From positions 99,048-163,047 of the forward strand of contig NZ_JAGHRJ010000008.1 of assembly GCF_017743865.1 (NCBI RefSeq): DNA of 64,000 nt, read 5' to 3'. The translations under genes and the position numbers were made by a program. This document shows positions 25,488 to 33,532 of the stretch, piece after piece; within the stretch, counting starts at the first letter, position 1; every line of letters begins with the position of its first letter. The stretch comes from Labrenzia sp. R4_2. GTDB lineage: Bacteria > Pseudomonadota > Alphaproteobacteria > Rhizobiales > Stappiaceae. The notes below the pieces were generated by a model, which was not told where the DNA came from, did no database searches, and saw only the letters and a list, made by a program, of their open reading frames with translations.

Positions 25488-26426
25488 AAAAAACCTCCAA
25501 AAACCAACTACTTCGCTATGAACGAGTGTAGTTTCTGAGGTTCGGATTGGTCGACCGAAATCAGGTCACTTGATATACCCAACATCGTCAATGACTTACC
25601 CAAATATCTCATTGAGTGCTTGTTCTATGAGATTTTGTTCTCCGAGCAGACTTTAAATTCAGCACACTGTGAAAGCAGCAAAACGATTGAGGAAATCGCG
25701 GCCAGTAACCGCCTCGCTCGAACGAGCCAAGTACGCCGGTAGGTTAGGCTTTAGCCGAGACCGCAGATGTGTTTCAACAACGACCATTGACCACAATCAC
25801 TGAGTAACTGGTCAAGTTTCTAGATAGGGCGTCGCAAATGGACGGTTTGCCGCATTTCAGATGGCGGCGATCATAGCCCCTAGAATCCTTATAGATAAAC
25901 CCAGGGTTTGATCGCTCATCCTCCAATAAAAAGACTCCAGCGCCCGTCTGAACGGAAAAGGCAGGGGTTTCAAAAGCACAAGTCTGCACAACTGGGGTGG
26001 AGGCTATTAAACAGATGATGCCAAAAGGCGTTCGTAGGTCGAATTGTCGAACCTGCGAAAGAGAAACAATCTATAGTTTCAATTTGAAGGACGCCTGCCT
26101 ATAAGTGAGGATGAGGTTGAGAGTCAATCGGAGGAAGCTATTACAAGTTTTCACATTAGCGGCACGAAGAGATATCGCGTTGCCCAAACAGGAATGATGC
26201 TGTTGTATCGCCAGCCTTGTATGTGGGCAGGATACGTAAGACTGTCGCCTGCTTACAAGACCTGCCCGGAAAAAAGCTCACAACGCCCCCATGCCTCGAT
26301 AGCGCATCAGTTCAACGCAGTCTGAGAATACACCTGACGCTGCTTCGGTTCGTAAAACACAAGTATCACATTTGCGATAGACAATGATTTTGCAAACTCC
26401 ATCAATCAGTACGATAAAGCTTAGAT
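25488..26426. other. 0.94 kb intergenic stretch
   Basis: No supported gene. A minus-strand frame around 25,774-26,030 reads as a short exported-protein-like sequence (IICLIASTPVVQTCAF) but has no start codon with a ribosome site and is probably a relic. The right part becomes AT-rich before the next gene and should contain its promoter. Confidence 0.35.
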
Positions 26427-27218
26427 ATGTTAGACCCTAAACTTGGCATATTAAATAAAATAAATTTCCCAAAAGTAGATTTAAAAGTAGCTGCGTTTAG
26501 CGGAGCGTTGGCTTTACCTGTCTCTGCAATTGACGTTGTTGACAGAATATTTGGTAAATCTGAATACTATGAAGCATTTTTATGGGCAATATCGTTAGTA
26601 CTTGTAATTTGGTTTTTGAAGTCGCGTAGAGACAAAAACAAAAACTATTTTTATATCAAAGTCAGTTTTTTTACGTTTTTAGCACTCGCTACTACACAAA
26701 CAAGCGCAAGGATAATGAATCCCCAAGACATCAATACAGAGCCATCTCTTTTTATTCTAAGTAAAGAAATAGGCTCAAAAATAGATAAGCTAGTGGCAGA
26801 CGTAGATGAGCTTAAGGATGGGCAAGACGAGTTAATCGATCTTGTTTCAATGGGCGGGTCAGACGGCTCTGTATCTGAACGCAATTTTGTTATCGAGGAG
26901 TATTCAAGATCGGGTGATAGTGCATCAGTAAGGCTAAGAAAAAATCATACTGAAAACGCAATCAAAATAGCAGTCAGAGCCTGCAAATATCCTGGCAGAA
27001 CTGCTTTTATATCAGATGCTAGCTTGCCGCCGAGCGACATAGTTAGAACGTTTAAGCAAGTAGTTCCTGACGGCCATGACGATCTAATCGTGAATATTTT
27101 TCATGGAAACAAAAAGTTCACTGCCTTTCAAAGCTGGTCACCTTCAAGCGGTGTTGCAAACGATCAAATCATAATAAAAGAAGGGGAATTGGGGTGCGCA
27201 GATTTTTATTCGGGCTAG
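26427..27218 (+). CDS. Membrane protein with coiled coil, 263 aa, unknown
   Basis: This protein has up to three N-terminal membrane segments (about residues 20-38, 48-67 and 74-93). A short helical coiled-coil stretch follows (IDKLVADVDELKDGQDELIDLV), then a soluble C-terminal domain of about 120 residues that is probably periplasmic. The family is not recognised. The gene is AT-rich relative to the left part of the window, a sign of foreign origin. It overlaps the following thioredoxin-like gene by 25 bases, so the two are made together and probably act together at the membrane. Confidence 0.65.
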   Translation: MLDPKLGILNKINFPKVDLKVAAFSGALALPVSAIDVVDRIFGKSEYYEAFLWAISLVLVIWFLKSRRDKNKNYFYIKVSFFTFLALATTQTSARIMNPQDINTEPSLFILSKEIGSKIDKLVADVDELKDGQDELIDLVSMGGSDGSVSERNFVIEEYSRSGDSASVRLRKNHTENAIKIAVRACKYPGRTAFISDASLPPSDIVRTFKQVVPDGHDDLIVNIFHGNKKFTAFQSWSPSSGVANDQIIIKEGELGCADFYSG

Positions 27219-28057
27219 TATTTGTAGCATTTAACTTAGTAAAAGCTAATTCGGCTTTTGCAGATAACTGTAGCGCCTTCGATAAGGCACTAATTTTTGA
27301 TGCCAAACACACATTTTCAGTAGAAATTGGTGATCCAAGTAACAAAAAAACCGTTTACGTAATGGCCGCACCTTGGTGCCAACCATGCACCAATCTTTAT
27401 CAGGCGTATCTGCAAGAAAAGCCGAGTTTCAATCTGAAGATCTCCATGATGTCGCTTGTAAATGAACACCATGATAAACAAGCGATTGATTTCGTGGTGA
27501 ACGGCATCGAAGGCGCGCACAGGACATATGGTAGTAAAAGCCAACCACAGAATGTTTCTTCTGATTATGAGTGGCTAATTTCAGCCATTGAAATGCACGT
27601 TATAGGCATCAAAGACCGATTGGAAAAGGCTGGGAAACACTTGGCGTCCCCTTGGGTTTTTCTGCCAACGAAAAATGGAGTGATGACATTCGCAGCTGGC
27701 AACAAATCAGTTGCCGATGCAAGGCGTTTGCTCAGGATGTTTCAGGAAGATGTTGTGGTGGATCAATATCCTCCCGAAGACTTTGATGTTGATGAAATCA
27801 ATCGGTCTATTAATGGAATGTTCGAAATTGAACCACGAAATGTTTATGCAGGGGAAAAGGGAGCAATGATCTACTCGTTTCCTCACGTCAAAGCGTCCGC
27901 GCATAGTTGTTCTGCCAAAGGCTATGGATATAGAGCTGTTGGGAAAGTGGTTTCTAACGGAGAAACCTTCTACAAGGTAGAAGCTGGAACACGTTCGGGG
28001 CGCCTATTGTTCGCTTTTATGAGAGAAGCAGAGTTGAGTTTATCAAGCAGAAAATGA
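27194..28057 (+). CDS. Exported thioredoxin-like protein with C-terminal SH3-like domain
   Basis: This starts at a GTG (27194) after AAGGGG, inside the end of the preceding gene. A signal peptide (MRRFLFGLVFVAFNLVKANSAFA) precedes a thioredoxin fold with active site WCQPC (APWCQPCTNLYQ) near residue 60, like periplasmic disulfide isomerases of the DsbC/G kind. A helical region follows. The last 70 residues (VYAGEKGAMIYSFP onward) look like a bacterial SH3 fold that binds cell wall or peptide. It may reduce or isomerise disulfides in an exported substrate; several cysteine-rich exported proteins are encoded further along this island. The 287-residue length exceeds a simple thioredoxin. The substrate is unknown. 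Confidence 0.75.
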   Translation: MRRFLFGLVFVAFNLVKANSAFADNCSAFDKALIFDAKHTFSVEIGDPSNKKTVYVMAAPWCQPCTNLYQAYLQEKPSFNLKISMMSLVNEHHDKQAIDFVVNGIEGAHRTYGSKSQPQNVSSDYEWLISAIEMHVIGIKDRLEKAGKHLASPWVFLPTKNGVMTFAAGNKSVADARRLLRMFQEDVVVDQYPPEDFDVDEINRSINGMFEIEPRNVYAGEKGAMIYSFPHVKASAHSCSAKGYGYRAVGKVVSNGETFYKVEAGTRSGRLLFAFMREAELSLSSRK

Positions 28058-28954
28058 CGATCGGTGCGAGGATCATCAATCCCCCATCACATCAGAGATG
28101 CTGTGTCCTTGAAAGCTTGCGGGTGGGGCAAAGACAAGCAGATTTTTGCTACCTTTTCGCAAAAACTGGTACGGCTGCATAAAAAACCATGGAGTTGTTC
28201 AGAAACCAAGTCCTCTACAAACCAAATTCGTCCCACCCCGTTAAAACTCGGAAGCTTTACCGATTGACAACACTGAACAAATCAAACCACTGAACTGCCA
28301 ATTGGCCTCTACTCCCGGCAGGGTTTCATGATACCGAAGTCAGAGTTCTGGCTGCCATAAGCTCTTATGTAGGTTACTTGTGGTGTTTGTCTGTCACTGC
28401 TGCGCAGCGCCAGCGCGTTTTCTGCTCAAGTCCGTTTTCGCTCCGCTCAAACGAACCTTCGCATCAACGCATATCTTTCCCGACTAAGATACTCGTATCC
28501 TTTACGGAATGGGCGATCTCTGTAGATGTGGATGTCATAGAGAGGCTTCTCGCCTCTCAATAAAAAGGGCCTCTCTGTGAGTGCCTCAGTCAGTGTTCGC
28601 GCACAACCAGCGAATTGCTGGGAGACGGGGTTATGCTGTCGCCTTTACGTGCGTAGAGTTGTTCACAACGCAGTGTTACAGCACACGAACACCTGCGCTG
28701 TAACACATATGGGGTGCCGAAGAGTTTCGGCCTCTGATCCCAATCCTGCCGCATATTTTTTACAAGCCCGTTGCGGCTTTGCTTGTTGTTCGGCCTCCGT
28801 CTTGGACCTAACTGCGCTGGCAAGATCTGCTGGCGACAACAATTTGTTGGCTAGCTCAATGCCGTTTTGTAGAGCGCTATGCGCGGATAAATATCGAGCG
28901 CAATGCCAGTCGAGCACTCGTATCTATAGTTATTTATCAACGAGGACAGATTTT
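28058..28954. other. 0.9 kb intergenic stretch with strong inverted repeat
   Basis: No gene is supported, although both strands have long open frames. A perfect inverted repeat has arms GTGTTACAGC (28,673-28,682) and GCTGTAACAC (28,697-28,706), separated by 14 bases. A second hairpin, GAGAGGC/GCCTCTC, lies near 28,540-28,558. The sequence TTGTTCACAA nearby resembles a DnaA box loosely. Possible roles are operator for the downstream gene, recombination site or replication origin; none is proven. Confidence 0.45.
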
Positions 28955-29278
28955 ATGCAGAAAACGGTTTTAAATGAGGTGTTTGATCTTTTGCAGGAAC
29001 ACAAACTGGTTAGCAGCGAAAGTGAATTCAGCAGAGATTGGCTTGGCCGCAGTGAGAGCTATTTGCGCGGCCTTCGGTTCCATAATGAAATGCCAAGCAT
29101 CAGCAGCATTGCCGTATGTGCAAGCAAGCTGCGCTATTACGGGCAGAGGTTGGCACAGACTGGCCATCATGCAGCGCTGGCAGAGCGCTTTAACGCATTG
29201 AGTGATGCCTGCCACAGCCACATCAACGAACGATCAACAGAGATTTGGTTGCTAGGTGCCCCAAAAGGGTCTGCGTAA
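28955..29278 (+). CDS. Small protein, DUF6626-like
   Basis: This is a 107-residue protein starting at the ATG at 28955 with GAGGA upstream. It begins with a helix (TVLNEVFDLLQEHKLVSSES) followed by FSRDWLGRSESYLRGLRF, a pattern I recall from the DUF6626 family found in alphaproteobacterial mobile elements. That match is from memory. The layout resembles a small helix-turn-helix protein. The C-terminal half is helical and His-rich. A long open frame extends upstream to 28577, but its composition is not protein-like. It may control the nearby replication or maintenance-like genes, with the perfect inverted repeat upstream as a candidate operator (inference). Confidence 0.6.
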   Translation: MQKTVLNEVFDLLQEHKLVSSESEFSRDWLGRSESYLRGLRFHNEMPSISSIAVCASKLRYYGQRLAQTGHHAALAERFNALSDACHSHINERSTEIWLLGAPKGSA

Positions 29279-29584
29279 ACCCAAATTCACAGCAGCCGAT
29301 TTGAACGTGTGAAGTACTTATCGTTCGTCGGTGGCTATTGTTGACCACTGGTGTCTCAAATCGCTTTAGTATTCGAAGGCTCTTGTTGTGCCATCGTTAT
29401 AAAACCAACGGGCTGCCCATCAGACCGTCGAAAACGAGTCACTATTGACGGACCTGTTGGCAGCATAGCAATGGGTGATGGAACGTTGGGTGACGATCGG
29501 CAGGCATAGTAGAGATGATGTCTTGGCATAAATTAACGGGTCCTGACCCCAGAAAGGGCTTTTGCCTACCCGGTGTTGATCCAA
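29279..29584. other. Intergenic stretch, nothing identified
   Basis: No gene, clear repeat or terminator was seen in these 306 bases between a plus-strand and a minus-strand gene that converge here. Confidence 0.35.
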
Positions 29585-30016
29585 TCAATTGGCTTTGGCT
29601 TTTGGGACCATGACAGCAGCCATAGCTGTATCCAATTCGCCTTCGTTTGCCGCCTGACAAAACGCTTTTAAGATATCCGCAATACTGTCGAACTTTTTGA
29701 CAAATACTGCGTTGTCTTTGCCGTTTGGAAGGAGCACACGTGCGCCGTATCTGCATTGCACATACCAGCCACCATCCTGCTCGAAAAACCAAGGCGCGAT
29801 CCGCCGGTGGATCTTTGTCTGCACCCGCTCACCTGTTTCATTTGTGATCCACTTGGATTTTTCAACTTTGTAATCTTGCCCCTCAGCCATTGCGGCAAAG
29901 ACATGAAGTTGTTCCTCAATTCCTGCGACCAGCTTTTTTCGCCGCTCCAGGATAGGATCTTTTTGCTTAGCCAAATTCTTGACTGTTGTGAATGTCAGCT
30001 TCGCCAATTGTGTCAT
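29585..30016 (-). CDS. DUF6641-like protein
   Basis: This is a 143-residue cytoplasmic protein. The N-terminal third is basic and helical (DPILERRKKLVAGIEEQL). The middle has the conserved-looking stretch RRIAPWFFEQDGGWYVQCRY followed by GARVLLPNGKDNAVFV, and the C-terminus is an acidic helix. This order matches the DUF6641 family as I remember it, whose members sit in proteobacterial integrative elements beside AAA ATPases. GAGAGGAAC precedes the ATG. An intrinsic terminator separates it from the upstream AAA gene, so it is probably transcribed from its own promoter between 30,017 and 30,069. Function unknown. Confidence 0.65.
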   Translation of the reverse strand: MTQLAKLTFTTVKNLAKQKDPILERRKKLVAGIEEQLHVFAAMAEGQDYKVEKSKWITNETGERVQTKIHRRIAPWFFEQDGGWYVQCRYGARVLLPNGKDNAVFVKKFDSIADILKAFCQAANEGELDTAMAAVMVPKAKAN

Positions 30017-30069
30017 CGTTTGTTCCTCTCTCAGCGCATAGCTAACGTATGGTCAGAACAAAAAAAGAA

Positions 30070-30089
30070 CGACCGGAAACATCCGGTCG
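30070..30089 (-). terminator. Intrinsic terminator after the AAA+ gene
   Basis: Perfect 8-base arms CGACCGGA and TCCGGTCG surround a four-base loop. On the minus strand the stem is followed by a T-rich run (complement of AAAAAAAGAA), and T-rich sequence also flanks it on the plus strand. It lies 59 bases beyond the stop of the AAA+ gene. Confidence 0.8.
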
Positions 30090-30148
30090 ATCCAGTGTTT
30101 TTTAGACTGAGGGCGTCAGTAACCGACTAGGCTATGCAGAAACAGCAA

Positions 30149-30787
30149 TCACGCTGCATCTCTGCGCGCCTTTGAGACTGCGTCCTCTAGCGCGCGCATG
30201 AGATCGCGAATACTGCCGTCACAGGTTGCGAGCAGATTACGTAGTTTCTTGTCAGACAGTGGCTTGTTTTCTTGGTTGAGAATCCAACGGGCTCGATTGA
30301 ACCAATGCCCTGTGTTGGCAGCTGGAAGTTCGACTACATCGCAACGGTCGACAAGGCCCGGGTCCATTCTATCAATTCTGTTGGTGGTAAAGATAAAGCA
30401 CCCTAAATCTGACCGCATATCGATATCCCAACGAAAGGCATATAAAATATCCGAGTTTATTCGATCAGCCTCGTCGAACACTGAAACTGGCAACTGGACA
30501 CCACAGAGTTTCTCGATCATCCACTTGCGGTGTATGATGTCGCATGTCTCATGGGTCACATTGCAGGCCCTGTGAAAGTCGACACCGCCGTATTCCAATC
30601 CCTTCGTGCGTTCTTCTACCAGGATGTTAGCCGTTGTTGATTTTGCAGTGCCGTAGGGTCCGTGCAGGATAATGCTGTTATGGCGTTTGTTATCAGCGAA
30701 ATCCTGAAGTCTTTGGCGGGTGTTCAGATCTGGAAAGATCAGATCGTTGAAACAGGTTGGAGCATACTTTTTTTCGAATATTAGCAT
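30149..30787 (-). CDS. AAA+ ATPase, small clamp-loader-like
   Basis: This is a 212-residue AAA+ protein with the clamp-loader signature set. The N-terminus (FEKKYAPTCFNDLIFPD) mimics the RFC/DnaX start. Walker A is GPYGTAKST (43-51), Walker B VSVFDEAD (101-108), sensor 1 Asn136 in TTNRIDRMDP, and a candidate arginine finger is Arg148 in LVDRCDVVEL. The usual collar domain is missing, so it is shorter than RFC small subunits or DnaX. It could load a clamp, remodel a replication protein or act as a chaperone-like switch for the island. It follows, 65 bases downstream, an unassigned 261-residue gene on the same strand, suggesting one transcript that ends at the terminator. Confidence 0.8.
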   Translation of the reverse strand: MLIFEKKYAPTCFNDLIFPDLNTRQRLQDFADNKRHNSIILHGPYGTAKSTTANILVEERTKGLEYGGVDFHRACNVTHETCDIIHRKWMIEKLCGVQLPVSVFDEADRINSDILYAFRWDIDMRSDLGCFIFTTNRIDRMDPGLVDRCDVVELPAANTGHWFNRARWILNQENKPLSDKKLRNLLATCDGSIRDLMRALEDAVSKARRDAA

Positions 30788-30852
30788 CTTTTCATTTTCC
30801 TTTGTTCTGAGAAAAGAGGAGCGAGTAAGGTCTCGCCCTACAAACTGTGTGG

Positions 30853-31638
30853 TTAAGCATTTGCTGCATCGCTGATTATCAAGGCTGGCATATTGATGCT
30901 TGGCACATCTGCGCGGCTCAAGACCTGATCCCGCTTGATGCGTTTTTCGGTGTGCTTAGACACGACCTCCTGTTGGTCCGCAGTGTCCTCAAGACGCGCT
31001 CCTGCCTCGGCTAAAACCGCAGCGATCAACGTTGTTTTGTTTGATCCGAAAACGACACCGGCTTTACAGTCCGAATCCACACGCACGAGGGCAACAGAAA
31101 ACGGATAGTCGCCGTCAGGGTCTGGCTTAAGACTATCTTCAGGGTCAAATCGAGTGCCTATGGTCTCGACATCATAGAGTCTTTGCTCAGCAACCTCCCG
31201 CCGCTGTTTCGCAATCTCCGCAGCCGTCGGTCCAATTTTGGGTTTTCGACGAATTTCTTCCACGCCGCCTTGTTCAACGATCCAATCGGAGAGTGTTTTC
31301 CCCTTAGGCAAGTCCGTTTTGGCAATTCGCAGGAGCCGCACATACGCGTGAACCCGCGTGTTTTCTTTGCCAAAGATCGCTTTAACGACCTTAAGCTCAA
31401 GACTTGTATCGCTCCTGACGTCGATACCAAGGCTCGTTAGAGCTTTTGAGAAAGCTTTGCGCATTTGCGAAGCAGTTCGCAGACTTTCTAAGAACAAATG
31501 GCATTGTTCCAGTATTGAGTAGAGCTCTTCGTTACTGCTTCTATAAAGACCGGCTTCCCAAATTTGGCAGCGCTGACGGAGCGTACTGATAGAATCGGAT
31601 ATGCCCGCGACATCGTTTTTAGTTTCTAATTTAGACAA
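30853..31638 (-). CDS. Hypothetical protein, 261 aa, upstream of AAA+ gene
   Basis: I start this at the TTG at 31638 because AGGAG stands 8 bases before it. A longer frame to 31710 begins in Arg-rich, unlikely sequence. Residues 1-100 are helical (LYSILEQCHLFLESLRTA). A segment around residue 120-150 (KTLSDWIVEQGGVEEIRRKP) resembles plasmid or replication accessory proteins, and the C-terminal 100 residues look beta-rich. I do not recognise the family. It is probably co-transcribed with the AAA+ gene 65 bases downstream, and divergent from the 316-residue gene across a 146-base promoter region. Confidence 0.6.
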   Translation of the reverse strand: MSKLETKNDVAGISDSISTLRQRCQIWEAGLYRSSNEELYSILEQCHLFLESLRTASQMRKAFSKALTSLGIDVRSDTSLELKVVKAIFGKENTRVHAYVRLLRIAKTDLPKGKTLSDWIVEQGGVEEIRRKPKIGPTAAEIAKQRREVAEQRLYDVETIGTRFDPEDSLKPDPDGDYPFSVALVRVDSDCKAGVVFGSNKTTLIAAVLAEAGARLEDTADQQEVVSKHTEKRIKRDQVLSRADVPSINMPALIISDAANA

Positions 31639-31784
31639 TCTATTTCTCCTATTGCTGGATGAGCGGCGCAGGATTACGCCGCGCAAAAAACATCTACCAA
31701 CTGCAATCATCTAAGGCGTCATACGTTGACATATTGAGCCTTATTTGTAGTAATTGGACATGAGATTGTTTGGAGTGGTAATCG

Positions 31785-32735
31785 ATGACACTGAGGGATA
31801 TTGGGGAAAGCCTTGACTACTATGGGAGGTTCGCACGCCAAGACGCCGACTTCGGTTGGCGCTGGGTCAAAGACATTTATCGATATGTCTTATGGTTCGA
31901 GTATTTGGCGATCAGCCCAAGCTACGAACTCGCTCGGCGTCATTTTGCTGGCGAAGATCTCAATCCCGATTTGCTCCCAGCCGACTTTGAAACCGTGCTG
32001 TCCGTTTATGAAGACCTCGGAGATGTTCAACAGCACTTGTTCCGGCAGTGGTGGCGGGAAGTTGGCTTAAGCAATTTCGGCTTCGGGTGTGAAAAGCCTA
32101 AAGTATGGATGACGGGGTTCACATACGAAGGTTTCGACCCTGATAGTCTGGCAGATGAAGTGGGCTACTTCTTCAATGAGGAGTGGTTGGATTATGGACA
32201 ACAGGAAACAATCATTCTCGCCATTCCCATGGGATTGCCGATGTCTGAAATCGCGAAACAAGTGGACGAGTACATAAAAAGGTTTTCCAAACAAAATCGG
32301 ACCCTCAAGATCCCGGAACCCAAGTACAAGCTTACAGAGGGGAAATTTCGCGCTGATGCCTTAAGACGATACTATAGGCTGGTTCAGTACCAAGCACGTC
32401 ATCCCCTCGAACCGCACTGGAAGGTGGGGTTGCTAGCGCCTATCCGAGACTTGCAGAATGATAAGGCTCAAAATCAGCACAACAGTTCGGAACGACCTGA
32501 CGCTGACAGAAGAAAGAACCTGGCCAGCGGTACTTGGCGATCCATTGAGCAGGCCCGAATGATCGCTGAAAACGCTGCACGCGGCAGCTTTCCAAACTAC
32601 AGCCGATGCGAACACGCTTTGAAGTTCAACTTCAAGACACTCGGAAAGACATTGCTTGAAAGACAGCGCGCACAGGACAGAGAAGCTCAACGTTTGGAAA
32701 AACCGGAGAGAGACAAGTCATTATGCGCGGTTTGA
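31785..32735 (+). CDS. Hypothetical protein, 316 aa, aromatic-rich
   Basis: This is an unrecognised cytoplasmic protein with many Trp, Tyr and Phe residues in its first 130 positions (FGWRWVKDIYRYVLWFEYLA). GGAG precedes the ATG. A central helical region (MSEIAKQVDEYIKRFSKQN) and a C-terminal basic region (LERQRAQDREAQRLEKPERD) suit DNA or RNA contact. I have the impression of similar hypothetical proteins in proteobacterial integrative elements but cannot name the family. It is divergent from the 261-residue/AAA+ operon, hinting at shared control of an element-maintenance module. Confidence 0.6.
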   Translation: MTLRDIGESLDYYGRFARQDADFGWRWVKDIYRYVLWFEYLAISPSYELARRHFAGEDLNPDLLPADFETVLSVYEDLGDVQQHLFRQWWREVGLSNFGFGCEKPKVWMTGFTYEGFDPDSLADEVGYFFNEEWLDYGQQETIILAIPMGLPMSEIAKQVDEYIKRFSKQNRTLKIPEPKYKLTEGKFRADALRRYYRLVQYQARHPLEPHWKVGLLAPIRDLQNDKAQNQHNSSERPDADRRKNLASGTWRSIEQARMIAENAARGSFPNYSRCEHALKFNFKTLGKTLLERQRAQDREAQRLEKPERDKSLCAV

Positions 32736-32822
32736 AGGCAGCGGGTAAGGAGAGCTCTCCAAGCGACACCTGTAACCAAGAAGTCATTCATTTTGAGACG
32801 CACGAAGACGATTAGTTACCGC

Positions 32823-33380
32823 TTAATGCTTTTCAGGATAGAACCAATGAGGCTCAGGGTTCCGGGAGAATATCTCTCGCCTCGGGTTTTCGTGCCAGCC
32901 AATGTTAAAGGCATTGTCCCGCTTGAAGAAGGTCAGCCGGTGGTACGGCAAATTGGCGTCGATCCACAGTGCCAAGTCTTGCCAAGTCTCAAGGTCGGTT
33001 TCGGCAGCATTGAATGCGGGTATTAAGATGCAGGCCGCGGCCCCAATGTGTCCGTCAGCGTCTCTATGATCCCAGATGTGATAGCTATAGTTTTTTTTGT
33101 TGCTGGCACACATCAATCCTTCCGCGGCACCCACGGCATTGATGCGGGCAGAGCGGAACCCAGATCTAATAATGAGTGGCCCAAACCTATCCGTGAGTGG
33201 TTCGAGAATAAGCTCACATAGCCGCTCTCCAGCATAAATCGCCAAATCTGGATCATCTGGAATATTGGGAAGGCCGAATGCGGTCGCAATCTCAGATGAT
33301 AAAAACTGCCGGAACTGATAGCTCTTCGAAAGTCTGGTACGCCCCAGTTTTTCAAGCTGCCAAAAGAGTGATTTTGACAT
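32823..33380 (-). CDS. Possible M15-type (DD-carboxypeptidase-like) hydrolase
   Basis: This is a 185-residue cytoplasmic-looking protein without a signal peptide. The segment SGFRSARINAVGA is like the SxxR stretch of M15 peptidases. The segment SYHIWDHRDADGHIGAAACI gives a His followed by Asp residues, and GWHENPRREI near the C-terminus could supply the remaining His and Glu. These resemble the zinc site of M15/Hedgehog-type DD-peptidases, but spacing is loose and the assignment tentative. A missing signal peptide would suit a phage-type endolysin released at lysis, or a different substrate. It stands alone, with only a weak GAG ribosome site. Confidence 0.45.
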   Translation of the reverse strand: MSKSLFWQLEKLGRTRLSKSYQFRQFLSSEIATAFGLPNIPDDPDLAIYAGERLCELILEPLTDRFGPLIIRSGFRSARINAVGAAEGLMCASNKKNYSYHIWDHRDADGHIGAAACILIPAFNAAETDLETWQDLALWIDANLPYHRLTFFKRDNAFNIGWHENPRREIFSRNPEPHWFYPEKH

Positions 33381-33532
33381 GGTTTATGATCTCAAGATCA
33401 ACGGGATAAAACTCTTCTATTGCAAGTCATCAGTTTTGGTTGCCAAAAACTGCGTAGGTTTTGCCTCCATCACACCAACCCCGCGGTGATTATAATCAAC
33501 CGTACTAGTTTCGAGAAACGGCATCCCGGTTG

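Noticed and set aside
25774..26030. Minus-strand frame resembling a short exported protein
   Set aside because: No usable start codon with ribosome site; likely relic.
28577..28954. Upstream extension of the DUF6626-like frame and an opposite-strand 84-codon frame
   Set aside because: Cys/Arg-rich improbable sequence without ribosome sites; the strong start is at 28,955.
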